A DNA stretch of 64,000 nucleotides from an uncultured Clostridia bacterium (lineage in GTDB: Bacteria; Bacillota; Clostridia; TANB77; CAG-508), in NCBI GenBank assembly GCA_934167965.1, contig CAKPMJ010000003.1, positions 186,001 through 250,000 of the forward strand, in the 5' to 3' direction. The notes under the pieces were generated by a model. It saw only the letters and a program-made list of their open reading frames with translations, did no database searches and was not told where the DNA came from. Below, one piece after another: positions 8,911 through 17,848 of the stretch. The stretch's first letter is position 1. Every line of letters begins with the position of its first letter. A program made the position numbers and the translations under genes.

Positions 8911-10164
8911 TTATATTAATTTATTTAATATGCTTTCTGCTGCATTTCTTCCAGACCTTGCAGCCCATGCTACTGTGTTTGTTATATTTGCTACATCTCC
9001 ACCTGCATATATTTTATTATTTGAAGTTTCTCCATTTTCATTAATTAATATTGTATTATTTTTATTTAAATTCAAGTTAAGCATTTTAATTTCTCCACTT
9101 GGATTTGAACCTAATGCCATAACAACGTAGTCTATTGGTATCTCATAGTTACTTCCTTCAATATTAACTGGTGAAAGCCTTTCATCTCCATCTTTTTTTA
9201 TAAGTTCAGTTTTTACAAGTTCTAATTTTTCAGCCTTTTGATCTCCTATTATCTTTATTATATTATTTTTAAACAAAAATTTTACTCCATCATTTATAGC
9301 ATCTTCTATTTCTTTATTTTCTGCTGGCATTTGTTCTCTTGAACGTCTATATATTACTATCACATCTTTTGCGCCCATTCTTTTTATTGTTCTTGCAGCA
9401 TCCATAGCAACATTTCCTCCGCCATTTACCGCAACAATTTTGCCTGTTAAATCAGGAAAATCTTTATATTCTAATAATTCATTTGCACCATATATTCCTT
9501 TTAAATTTTCTCCATCTATTCCCATTTTTGAGGATATATTAGCTCCTATCGATATAAATACTGCATCATATTGATCTTCTAATTCTTTTAAATTTAAGTT
9601 TTCACCCAATATCATATTATATCTTACTTTTATTCCTAATTCTAATATTTTATTTATAGTTTTTTGTACAATATTTTTAGGCAGTCTAAAATCAGGAATT
9701 CCATGTATTAAAAGCCCTCCCAAATAATCATATTTCTCATATATACTAACTTGTACACCTTTTTTAGCTAAAAATGCAGCACATGTTAACCCAGCAGGAC
9801 CTCCTCCAACTATTGCTACTTTTTTTGATTTATATTTATCTTCTATATCTGTCTTTATTTTGAAATCTTTTTTTAATGCTATATCTCCAATAAAAGATTC
9901 CAATTCTCCTATGCTTACGGAACTGCCTTTTATCCCTCTTACACATGAACCTTCACACTGTTTTTGATGAGGACATATTCTTCCGCACAAAGGTTGCAAT
10001 ACTGTTGTTTCATTTAATATATCATAGGCATCTTCATATTTTTTTTCTTTCAACTTCTGTATAAATCCTGGTATATTATTTCCTAATGGACAGCCTTTAT
10101 TTGAACATGGCTTTTTTTTACAATTTAAACAATATTCTAGTTTTTCTTTTATTTCTACATTCAT
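8911..10164 (-). CDS. GltD-like NAD(P)-dependent FAD/FeS oxidoreductase
   Basis: A 417-aa protein of the glutamate synthase small-chain family. It has an N-terminal Cys-rich Fe-S domain (CLNCKKKPC, CGRICPHQKQC), an FAD-binding GGGPAGLTCAAFLAKKG, a second dinucleotide site GGGNVAMDAART, and a C-terminal GGD motif near AGGDVAN. Such proteins pass electrons from NAD(P)H through FAD to Fe-S clusters. No large glutamate synthase subunit or NfnA is adjacent, so it may act alone or with a distant partner. AAAGGAAC precedes the ATG. Confidence 0.85.
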   Translation of the reverse strand: MNVEIKEKLEYCLNCKKKPCSNKGCPLGNNIPGFIQKLKEKKYEDAYDILNETTVLQPLCGRICPHQKQCEGSCVRGIKGSSVSIGELESFIGDIALKKDFKIKTDIEDKYKSKKVAIVGGGPAGLTCAAFLAKKGVQVSIYEKYDYLGGLLIHGIPDFRLPKNIVQKTINKILELGIKVRYNMILGENLNLKELEDQYDAVFISIGANISSKMGIDGENLKGIYGANELLEYKDFPDLTGKIVAVNGGGNVAMDAARTIKRMGAKDVIVIYRRSREQMPAENKEIEDAINDGVKFLFKNNIIKIIGDQKAEKLELVKTELIKKDGDERLSPVNIEGSNYEIPIDYVVMALGSNPSGEIKMLNLNLNKNNTILINENGETSNNKIYAGGDVANITNTVAWAARSGRNAAESILNKLI

Positions 10165-10185
10165 TTTTATGTGTTCCTTTCAAAT

Positions 10186-10746
10186 TTAATTGTCAAAAGA
10201 AACGTCCCTATTGACAACTTTTTTTAAGTCCTCTAAAAAATCTATCTTTTTTGTTTCATCTCTAAGTAGTGCTGCTGGATGCCATGTTGGCATATACATT
10301 ATCCCCTTTTTTTCAATCCATTTTCCTCTACTTGCTGTTATTTTGTATTCCTCTCCTAATATGTTTTGAAGTGCTATTCTTCCAAGTAGTACTATTATTT
10401 TTGGTTTTATTATCATTACTTGATTTCTTAGATAATTCATGCATGCTGTTATTTCGTCTTTCTCCGGATCTCTATTGTGTGGTGGTCTACATTTTACAAT
10501 GTTTGCTATATATACATCTTCTCTTTTTATTCCTACTACATCAAATGCTTTGTTCATAAGTTGACCTGCTTTTCCTACAAATGGCTCTCCTTGCCTATCT
10601 TCATCTGCTCCTGGTCCTTCTCCTATAAACATTATTTCTGCTTTTGAATTTCCCACTCCAAATACTATATTTTGTCTTGTAGTACATAATTTACATTTTT
10701 TACATTCTTTGAAACTTTGTTTTAGTTCTTCTAAATCTTCATACAT
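10186..10746 (-). CDS. uracil-DNA glycosylase, family 4
   Basis: A 186-aa DNA repair enzyme that removes uracil from DNA. Fe-S cluster ligands are visible (C15, C18 or C21 in ECKKCKLC, and Cys in VKCRPP and ITACMNY). The active-site motif is GEGPGADEDRQGEPFVG and the C-terminal motif is TWHPAALLR. Length is normal for the family. AAAGGAAAA precedes the ATG. Confidence 0.93.
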   Translation of the reverse strand: MYEDLEELKQSFKECKKCKLCTTRQNIVFGVGNSKAEIMFIGEGPGADEDRQGEPFVGKAGQLMNKAFDVVGIKREDVYIANIVKCRPPHNRDPEKDEITACMNYLRNQVMIIKPKIIVLLGRIALQNILGEEYKITASRGKWIEKKGIMYMPTWHPAALLRDETKKIDFLEDLKKVVNRDVSFDN

Positions 10747-10790
10747 TTTTTGTTTTCCTTTATTTTTATTTAATATTTTATTTTTATAAT

Positions 10791-10819
10791 ATTTTACTAC
10801 ATTTGTAAGGTTTTATCAA
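10791..10819 (-). promoter_or_regulatory. sigma-A promoter of the uracil-DNA glycosylase gene
   Basis: TTGATA (10814-10819), 17-bp spacer, TAAAAT (10791-10796), about 45 bp before the start codon. Confidence 0.6.
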
Positions 10820-10849
10820 TAGAATTTTTTTATAAAAATTAATCAAAAA

Positions 10850-10888
10850 AATAACAAGGTGTTACAAAGACTTGTAACCCTTGCTATT
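10850..10888 (-). terminator. terminator of the str operon, after tuf
   Basis: Hairpin with an arm of 17-18 bp (AATAACAAGGTGTTACAA at 10850-10867 against 10872-10888, one wobble or mismatch region) followed on the minus strand by seven T, ten bases past the tuf stop. Confidence 0.88.
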
Positions 10889-10898
10889 ATTATATTTA

Positions 10899-12101
10899 TT
10901 ATTGGATGATGTCTGCAACAACACCTGAACCTACAGTTCTACCACCTTCACGAATAGCGAATCTTAATCCTTTTTCGATAGCGATTGGTGTGATAAGTTC
11001 GATTGTCATTGAAACGTTATCTCCTGGCATAACCATTTCTGTTCCAGCTTCTAATTCAATAACACCAGTAACGTCTGTTGTTCTGAAATAGAATTGTGGT
11101 CTGTATCCATTAAAGAATGGTGTATGACGTCCACCTTCTTCTTTAGTTAATACATAAACTTGAGCTGTGAATTTTGTATGTGGATTGATGCTTCCTGGTT
11201 TTGCAAGAACTTGACCTCTTTCAACGTCTTTTCTATCAATTCCTCTTAATAATGCTCCAGCATTATCTCCAGCTTCAGCTGAATCTAATGATTTTCTGAA
11301 CATTTCTAGTCCTGTTATAACAGTTTTCTTTCTTTCTGTTGAAAGTCCTATTATTTCAACTTCTTCTCCAACTTTTACTTGTCCTCTTTCTACTCTACCT
11401 GTAACAACTGTTCCTCTACCTGTTATTGTCATAACGTCTTCGATTGGCATTAAGAATGGTTGATCAACTGGTCTTTCAGGTGTTGGTATATAAGTATCAA
11501 TAGCTTCCATTAATTCTTTCATTGGAGCATATACAGGATCATTAGGATCTGTAGATGTGCTTTCTAATACTTTTAATGAAGATCCTTTTACGATTGGAAT
11601 TTCGTCTCCAGGGAAATCATAGCTTGATAATAAGTCTCTAACTTCCATTTCAACTAATTCTAATAATTCTGGATCATCAACCATATCGCATTTATTTAAG
11701 TAAACAACGATATATTTAACTCCAACTTGTCTAGCAAGTAAGATGTGCTCTCTTGTTTGAGGCATTGGTCCATCAGCTGCAGAAACAACTAATATTGCTC
11801 CGTCCATTTGTGCAGCACCTGTGATCATGTTTTTAACATAGTCAGCATGTCCTGGGCAGTCAACGTGTGCATAGTGTCTCTTATCTGTTTCATATTCTAC
11901 GTGAGCTGTGTTGATTGTGATTCCTCTTGCTTTTTCTTCTGGAGCTCCGTCGATTTGATCATAAGCTTCATATTGTGCCTTTCCTAATAATGATAAATAT
12001 TTTGTAATAGCAGCTGTTGTTGTTGTTTTTCCATGGTCTACGTGACCGATTGTACCGATATTAACGTGTGGTTTTGTTCTTTCAAATTTTGCTTTTGCCA
12101 T
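10899..12101 (-). CDS. tuf: elongation factor Tu
   Basis: A 400-aa translational GTPase delivering aminoacyl-tRNA to the ribosome. The G motifs are GHVDHGKT, DCPGHADYV and NKCDMVDD. Domains 2 and 3 are complete and the protein ends GSGVVADIIQ. AAAGGAGGAAAT precedes the ATG. It is the last gene of the rpsL-rpsG-fusA-tuf cluster and has its own promoter-like site upstream. Confidence 0.99.
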   Translation of the reverse strand: MAKAKFERTKPHVNIGTIGHVDHGKTTTTAAITKYLSLLGKAQYEAYDQIDGAPEEKARGITINTAHVEYETDKRHYAHVDCPGHADYVKNMITGAAQMDGAILVVSAADGPMPQTREHILLARQVGVKYIVVYLNKCDMVDDPELLELVEMEVRDLLSSYDFPGDEIPIVKGSSLKVLESTSTDPNDPVYAPMKELMEAIDTYIPTPERPVDQPFLMPIEDVMTITGRGTVVTGRVERGQVKVGEEVEIIGLSTERKKTVITGLEMFRKSLDSAEAGDNAGALLRGIDRKDVERGQVLAKPGSINPHTKFTAQVYVLTKEEGGRHTPFFNGYRPQFYFRTTDVTGVIELEAGTEMVMPGDNVSMTIELITPIAIEKGLRFAIREGGRTVGSGVVADIIQ

Positions 12102-12185
12102 TTTAAAATTTCCTCCTTTAATTTAAGTTAACCTTTTGGTTACTTTTATATATTTTTTAAATTTAAAAACTTTTTATTTACCTGC

Positions 12186-12214
12186 ATTTTATAATATCTT
12201 TTATAAAAAAGCAA
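12186..12214 (-). promoter_or_regulatory. probable internal promoter for tuf
   Basis: TTGCTT (12209-12214), 17-bp spacer, TAAAAT (12186-12191) in the 127-bp gap between fusA and tuf. It would add tuf transcripts beyond those from the operon promoter. Confidence 0.55.
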
Positions 12215-12228
12215 GCATTTTATTTAAA

Positions 12229-14310
12229 TTAATTGTTTTTTGCTCTTGATGCAACTATTGTATCATGAACTGATTTTGGAACTTCTTCATAATGTGATGG
12301 TTCCATTGAGTATGTTCCTCTACCTTGTGTTTTAGAACGTAAGTCTGTAGCATAACCAAACATTTCAGAAAGTGGAACAAATGCTCTAATTTCTTCCATT
12401 CCAGCTACTGCGTCCATTCCTTCAATTCTACCACGTCTAGAGTTTACATCTCCTATAACATCTCCCATGTATTCTTCTGGAACTGTTACTTCTACTTTCA
12501 TTATTGGTTCAAGTATAACTGCTTTTGCTTGTCTACAACCTTCTTTGAATGCCATAGATGCAGCAATTTTGAATGCCATTTCTGAAGAGTCAACTTCATG
12601 GTATGAACCATCAACTAATGTTGCTTTGAAGTCGATAACTGGATATCCAGCTAAGATTCCGCTTTCAGCAGCTTCTCTCATTCCTTGTTCGATTGGTTTA
12701 ATGTATTCCTTTGGAACAGCTCCACCAACGATTTTGCTTTCAAATTCAATTCCTTTTCCTGGTTCTAATGGTTCCATTTCAAACCAAACATCACCATATT
12801 GTCCTTTACCACCAGATTGACGAATGAATTTACCTTGAACTTTAACTTTATTTCTAATTGTTTCTTTATAAGAAACTTGTGGCTTACCAACATTACATTC
12901 AACTTTGAATTCTCTTTTTAATCTATCAACTATGATATCTAAGTGTAATTCACCCATTCCTGCAATGATTGTTTGACCTGTTTCTTGATTTGTATAAGCT
13001 TTAAATGTAGGATCTTCTTCAGCAAGTTTTGCTAAAGCAATACCCATTTTTTCTTGAGCAGCTTTATCTTTTGGCTCAATAGCTATATCAATAACTGGTT
13101 CTGGGAATTCCATTGATTCAAGTACAACTGGGTTATTTACATCACACAATGTGTCTCCTGTTGTTACTTCTTTTAGTCCAACTGCAGCAGCTATATCTCC
13201 TGCATAAACTTTTTCAATATCTTCTCTATGGTTAGAATGCATTTGTAGTATTCTACCAATTCTTTCTTTTTTGTCTTTATTAGCATTTAATACTGTTGAT
13301 CCTGATTCTAATGTTCCTGAGTATACTCTGAAGAAACATAATTTTCCTACGAATGGATCTGTTGCAATTTTGAATGCTAATGCTGCAAATGGTTCTGAAT
13401 CAGATGTTACTCTTTCAACTTCGTTTCCTTCTAAGTCAACACCTTTGATATGTGGTATATCTAATGGTGATGGCATATAGTCAACTATTGCATTTAATAA
13501 TTCTTGAACACCTTTATTTTTATATGAAGAACCACATGTTACAGGAACTATTGTATTATTAATTGTTCCCATTCTTAATCCTTTTTTGATTTCTTCTGCA
13601 GTTAATTCTTCACCTTCTAGGTATTTCATCATTAATTCTTCATCTTGTTCAGCAACTGATTCTATCATTGATGCTCTATATTTTTCTGCATCTGCAACCA
13701 TATCAGCTGGGATATCAGTTTCTTCAATTTCTTTTCCTAGATCATCTTTATGGATAAATGCTCTCATTTTTATTAAGTCAACTATTCCTTGGAAGTTGTC
13801 TTCAGCTCCTATTGGTAATTGAATTGGAACTGCATTTGCATGTAATCTATTTTTTAATTGATCTATACAAAGCATGAAGTCTGCTCCAGTGATATCCATT
13901 TTATTTACATATACCATTCTTGGTACATTATATTTGTCAGCTTGTCTCCAAACTGTTTCTGTTTGTGGTTGAACTCCACCTTTTGCTGCTAAAACTGTAA
14001 CGGCTCCATCAAGAACTTTTAAAGATCTTTGTACTTCTACTGTAAAGTCAACGTGTCCTGGTGTGTCAATTATGTTTATTCTGTTGTTATTCCAGAAACA
14101 TGTTGTTGCAGCTGAAGTAATTGTTATACCTCTTTCTTGTTCTTGCTCCATCCAGTCCATTGTAGCGGCACCTTCATGAACCTCTCCTATTTTGTGTGTT
14201 TTACCTGTATAGAAAAGTATTCTTTCTGTAGTTGTTGTTTTTCCTGCATCTATATGTGCCATTATTCCTATATTTCTTGTTCTTTCTAATGGACATGCTC
14301 TTCCTGCCAT
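12229..14310 (-). CDS. fusA: elongation factor G
   Basis: A 693-aa ribosomal translocase GTPase. The G motifs are AHIDAGKT, DTPGHVDF and NKMD; domain IV has GQYGDVWFEMEP, and the C-terminus has the domain V pattern SEMFGYATDLRS. GGGGAGGAAATAAAAA precedes the ATG. Second-last gene of the str operon. Confidence 0.99.
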   Translation of the reverse strand: MAGRACPLERTRNIGIMAHIDAGKTTTTERILFYTGKTHKIGEVHEGAATMDWMEQEQERGITITSAATTCFWNNNRINIIDTPGHVDFTVEVQRSLKVLDGAVTVLAAKGGVQPQTETVWRQADKYNVPRMVYVNKMDITGADFMLCIDQLKNRLHANAVPIQLPIGAEDNFQGIVDLIKMRAFIHKDDLGKEIEETDIPADMVADAEKYRASMIESVAEQDEELMMKYLEGEELTAEEIKKGLRMGTINNTIVPVTCGSSYKNKGVQELLNAIVDYMPSPLDIPHIKGVDLEGNEVERVTSDSEPFAALAFKIATDPFVGKLCFFRVYSGTLESGSTVLNANKDKKERIGRILQMHSNHREDIEKVYAGDIAAAVGLKEVTTGDTLCDVNNPVVLESMEFPEPVIDIAIEPKDKAAQEKMGIALAKLAEEDPTFKAYTNQETGQTIIAGMGELHLDIIVDRLKREFKVECNVGKPQVSYKETIRNKVKVQGKFIRQSGGKGQYGDVWFEMEPLEPGKGIEFESKIVGGAVPKEYIKPIEQGMREAAESGILAGYPVIDFKATLVDGSYHEVDSSEMAFKIAASMAFKEGCRQAKAVILEPIMKVEVTVPEEYMGDVIGDVNSRRGRIEGMDAVAGMEEIRAFVPLSEMFGYATDLRSKTQGRGTYSMEPSHYEEVPKSVHDTIVASRAKNN

Positions 14311-14370
14311 TTTTTATTTCCTCCCCTCAATCTTTTGAGTTTTTTCTTTATTTTTAATACTATCTCTTTA

Positions 14371-14841
14371 TTAGAACTTATAATGTGCAAATGCTTTATT
14401 AGCTTCTGCCATTTTATGAGTATCTTCTTTCTTCTTGAATGCTCCACCGTTTCCGTTTATTGCATCAATTATTTCTCCAGCTAATTTTTCAGCCATTGTT
14501 TTTTCATGTCTTTTTCTGGCATAAGTTACTAACCATCTTAAACCTAAAGTTTGTCTTCTTTCTGGTCTGATTTCTAATGGAACTTGATATGTTGCTCCAC
14601 CTACTCTTCTAGCTTTAACTTCTAGTACTGGCATGATATTTTCTAATGCTGCTTCAAATACTTCTAGTGGATCTTTTCCTTCTTTTTCTTTTATGATATC
14701 AAATGCATCATATACTATTGTTTGTGCAACTGATTTTTTACCATCTAACATTATGTTGTTTACTAATTTTGTAACAACTTTGCTGTTATATATTGGATCT
14801 GGTAATACATCTCTTTTTGCTATAAATCCTCTTCTTGGCAC
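14371..14841 (-). CDS. rpsG: 30S ribosomal protein S7
   Basis: 156 aa, full length: PRRGFIAKRDVLPDPIYNS at the N-terminus and the conserved RWLVTYARKR. It begins with GTG at 14841 after AAAGGAGTG. S7 nucleates the 30S head. Confidence 0.98.
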   Translation of the reverse strand: MPRRGFIAKRDVLPDPIYNSKVVTKLVNNIMLDGKKSVAQTIVYDAFDIIKEKEGKDPLEVFEAALENIMPVLEVKARRVGGATYQVPLEIRPERRQTLGLRWLVTYARKRHEKTMAEKLAGEIIDAINGNGGAFKKKEDTHKMAEANKAFAHYKF

Positions 14842-14991
14842 TATTCTTCACTCCTTTCTTGTGAGATACCTATTTAAAGTATCTAAGTTACTCTGGAAAG
14901 ATTTATTCTTTCCCGTATAGTGTTTATATTCTATTCTAAATTTAAATGCTTTCATTAATTTAGTAAGATACAAGCACTATTTAATGTTTCA

Positions 14992-15405
14992 TTATTTTTT
15001 TGGTTTTTTTGCACCATACTTAGAACGTGCTTGCATTCTGTCTTTAACTCCTGCTGTATCTAATGTTCCTCTGATTATGTGGTATCTAACACCTGGAAGG
15101 TCTTTTACTCTTCCTCCTCTGATTAATACAACACTGTGCTCTTGTAAGTTATGTCCTATACCTGGGATATAAGATGTAACTTCATAACCATTTGAAAGTC
15201 TTACTCTTGCTACTTTTCTTAAAGCAGAGTTTGGCTTTTTAGGTGTTACAGTTTTTACTACTGTACATACTCCTCTTTTTTGTGGAGCTCTATGATTTGT
15301 TAATTTTTTGTTCTTTGAGTTGTATCCATGTTGAAGAGCTGGTGCAGTTGATTTTGTAACTCCTGTTTTTCTTCCTTTTCTTACTAATTGATTAATTGTT
15401 GGCAC
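14992..15405 (-). CDS. rpsL: 30S ribosomal protein S12
   Basis: 137 aa, full length: PTINQLVRKGR start, KKPNSALRKVARV, and the decoding-centre stretch GIGHNLQEHSVVLIRGGRVK. The start is GTG at 15405 after AGGAGGTG. First gene of the operon; rpoB/rpoC are not directly upstream, unlike in many Bacillota. Confidence 0.98.
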   Translation of the reverse strand: MPTINQLVRKGRKTGVTKSTAPALQHGYNSKNKKLTNHRAPQKRGVCTVVKTVTPKKPNSALRKVARVRLSNGYEVTSYIPGIGHNLQEHSVVLIRGGRVKDLPGVRYHIIRGTLDTAGVKDRMQARSKYGAKKPKK

Positions 15406-15441
15406 TTAAATTTCACCTCCTATTTTTAATTTAAATTTAAA

Positions 15442-15486
15442 AACCGCTACGGAAATCCACACTTCATGGATTTTACCATAACGGTT
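15442..15486 (-). promoter_or_regulatory. leader hairpin (attenuator-like) of the str operon
   Basis: Two stacked stems: AACCGTTATGG (15486-15476) with CCGTAGCGGTT (15452-15442), and AAATCCA with TGGATTT inside, followed by TTTTT. It begins within a few bases of the predicted transcript start and ends 36 bp before rpsL. It looks like a Rho-independent terminator in the 5' leader; it could equally end transcripts from the upstream coiled-coil gene. Confidence 0.65.
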
Positions 15487-15488
15487 AT

Positions 15489-15517
15489 ATTTTACCATTT
15501 TTTTCTTGTAATGTCAA
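15489..15517 (-). promoter_or_regulatory. sigma-A promoter of rpsL-rpsG-fusA-tuf
   Basis: TTGACA (15512-15517), exact 17-bp spacer, TAAAAT (15489-15494). The predicted start falls inside the first arm of the leader hairpin. Confidence 0.8.
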
Positions 15518-15543
15518 TGGTTTTTATGTATTTTTCATTATTT

Positions 15544-17181
15544 TTATTCTTGTATATGATCTTGTTCCTTTTTCACTTCATTATCCTTATGTTGTCCTTC
15601 TTCTGTATGTTGTTTGTTACTCTCTTCTGCTCCTTCTTTATTATATAATAAATCTCTGAATTTATTGAACTTTTCTTTAAGACTATGCTTATTTTCATTT
15701 TCTTCTACTTCTTCAGTTTCAAAATCTTCATTATCTTCTCTTTGTTCTTTACCACTTCCTAGAAGTTTCACTTTATTTTTTATGTTAGATAAGAATTTTC
15801 TTATTACTCCTGGCTCGTCATGTTCTATATCTGCTATTCCTAATTCTTCAGCTACGTTTGCTGATTCTTTTATATAATCATATTTATCTTTATTAATAAA
15901 TCTTTTCCATAAATTTCTTGGTTTAGCATAATCTAAATTTGTTCTATCATAAGTTACATGTAGCATATTTTTAAATTTTTCAACATCTTCGGGTGTACGT
16001 TTGTCTTCTTTTAATACCTGTAGATATTGTTTCATTATAATGTCAGTTTTTTCTTTTGGCATAGCATTATTTAGCTCACTAATTGCAATCAACAAATTAT
16101 TATCAACTAAATCTCTATAATAGTTTTCTATTCCGTACTCGTCCATTAAATCATCAAAATATTCTTGATCTAACATTTCTTTTTCTATTCCACTAATAGG
16201 TATTTCCCAATTAGTAATACCTTTGTCATCTCCATATTCAATGTTAATTCCATTTTGATCTATTGTTATATAGATATCTTCATCTATTTTAACAGGTTTT
16301 CCATCATTTTCTATCTTTTCTGCTTCAACTTGATTATCATTTTTCTTATTAGGATTTACTGTTGTTTGTTGACTTGATTTTGTCTGATTTAATCCATGAA
16401 CATCTACTACTGGAGGAATATATTGTTTTTTGGTTTTATTATCTGCAGATTCTGTTTCAGTTTCATTTTCAGTTCCTATGTTATTCTTTTCGTCTATTTT
16501 TTCTGACTCTGCAGTTTTTTCCTTTTCTTCTTCTAACTTTTTAGCTTCTTCAGCTTTTCTTTGTTCTTCAGCCCTTCTTTTTGCTTCCTCTTGTTTTTGT
16601 ACATAAGATACTATATCATAATCAGATTCTAATGTTGCCATTCTATTTGCTAATTCACTAATACGGCTAGCCTTTTGTTCATTTTGTTGAGTTAAAGATT
16701 CTATCTCATCATTAACTTTTACCAGATTTTGATTGTATTCATCTTTTATATAACTTTCTAGTCTGTCATTTCTTAACTCTTCTTCAAGCGATGCTTTATC
16801 TACATTTAACTTTTCTATTGTTTCATTGTTATTTCTTATATTTTCCTCTTGTTTGTCTTTTTCACTGCTCCATATTCTATATGATTCTTTAGCACGCTCT
16901 GCTTTTCCTTTTTCTTCTATTAATTCTTGAGTTTTTTCTTCTAGTGCATTTTCTTGATTCTCAATCTCACTATTTATTTTTTCTAGGTCTCCTTTATACT
17001 CCTCAGCAATATAGCTTTCTAGCCCTACTTTTCCTAACTCATTTTCTAATTCTTCTTTATCTTTCAATAACTTCTCAACTGTTACTTCCTTATTAGATTT
17101 TAGATCTTCGATTTTTTTGTCTATTTCATTTGTCTTTTCATTTATAGCATTATTAAATAATTCTACTTTTTCTTCCATCAT
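15544..17181 (-). CDS. coiled-coil protein of unknown function
   Basis: 545 aa, acidic and Glu/Lys/Asn-rich. Residues 1-220 are long heptad-like coiled coil in two tandem units, each ending near LESYI plus EEYKGDLEKIN or DEYNQNLVKVN, so the coil is an internal duplication. Then come an Ala/Glu/Lys-rich hinge, a Pro/Gln linker near PPVVDVHGLNQ, a compact part (residues 290-470) and a charged tail. There is no signal peptide or membrane helix, so it is predicted cytosolic. AAAGGAGAG precedes ATGATG. I do not recognise the family. Confidence 0.75.
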   Translation of the reverse strand: MMEEKVELFNNAINEKTNEIDKKIEDLKSNKEVTVEKLLKDKEELENELGKVGLESYIAEEYKGDLEKINSEIENQENALEEKTQELIEEKGKAERAKESYRIWSSEKDKQEENIRNNNETIEKLNVDKASLEEELRNDRLESYIKDEYNQNLVKVNDEIESLTQQNEQKASRISELANRMATLESDYDIVSYVQKQEEAKRRAEEQRKAEEAKKLEEEKEKTAESEKIDEKNNIGTENETETESADNKTKKQYIPPVVDVHGLNQTKSSQQTTVNPNKKNDNQVEAEKIENDGKPVKIDEDIYITIDQNGINIEYGDDKGITNWEIPISGIEKEMLDQEYFDDLMDEYGIENYYRDLVDNNLLIAISELNNAMPKEKTDIIMKQYLQVLKEDKRTPEDVEKFKNMLHVTYDRTNLDYAKPRNLWKRFINKDKYDYIKESANVAEELGIADIEHDEPGVIRKFLSNIKNKVKLLGSGKEQREDNEDFETEEVEENENKHSLKEKFNKFRDLLYNKEGAEESNKQHTEEGQHKDNEVKKEQDHIQE

Positions 17182-17211
17182 ATTCTCTCCTTTTATTAAT
17201 ACACTCTTACT

Positions 17212-17240
17212 ATTTTATCATATTATGTTAATTATGTCAA
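17212..17240 (-). promoter_or_regulatory. sigma-A promoter of the coiled-coil gene
   Basis: TTGACA (17235-17240), 17-bp spacer, TAAAAT (17212-17217). The -35 overlaps the last codons of nrdG. Confidence 0.7.
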
Positions 17241-17783
17241 ACTTTCGTATCTTTCTTCGTCTCCAAATTTGAGTTGTATTAACTGATGTTCTTTCAAGCT
17301 TTCTTGTACATCAATTTTTCTTTGATTCGTAGATCCCCTAAATTTCAAATCTACAAGTTTTTTCTCCTCTACAAATTCTCCATCTACTATAACATCTACG
17401 TTTTCCAAAAATTTAGGTGTATAGTCAAATTTCTTATACATTTCTCCTAATACGTTTTTCTCAAAGTCATATCCCGTATAACACCATATGTTTTTGTTAG
17501 GGAATTTTTCTTTTACTTTTTTTACTAATCCTGCAAGTACCTCTTGGTTTGCTGGTTCTAATGGTTCTCCCCCTAATATTGAAAGCCCAGATATGTAATC
17601 TTTATCCAATAAATCTAATATGTACTTTTCCGTTTCTTCTGTGTATTTTTTTCCATAATTAAAGTCCCATGCTTCTCTATTATGACATCCTTTGCAATGA
17701 AAATGACATCCACTTACATATAATGACACTCTAACGCCTGTCCCATCTTGAACATCTACTGTTTTGATATCTGCATAATTCAT
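17232..17783 (-). CDS. nrdG: anaerobic ribonucleoside-triphosphate reductase activating protein
   Basis: 183-aa radical SAM enzyme that installs the glycyl radical on NrdD for deoxynucleotide synthesis without oxygen. Cluster motif CHFHCKGCHN and SAM-binding SILGGEPLEP are present. No nrdD is adjacent, so its partner is elsewhere. The start ATG has GAAGAGGG upstream. Confidence 0.92.
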   Translation of the reverse strand: MNYADIKTVDVQDGTGVRVSLYVSGCHFHCKGCHNREAWDFNYGKKYTEETEKYILDLLDKDYISGLSILGGEPLEPANQEVLAGLVKKVKEKFPNKNIWCYTGYDFEKNVLGEMYKKFDYTPKFLENVDVIVDGEFVEEKKLVDLKFRGSTNQRKIDVQESLKEHQLIQLKFGDEERYESLT

Positions 17784-17848
17784 ATAAAATCCCTCTTCCT
17801 ACAGTTTTAGCGGGTGTTCTACATTATGTATACATCCGCTTAAACTCT

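Noticed and set aside
11380..12100. Long plus-strand open frames opposite tuf, fusA and polC
   Set aside because: They mirror conserved coding strands and lack ribosome sites and family features.
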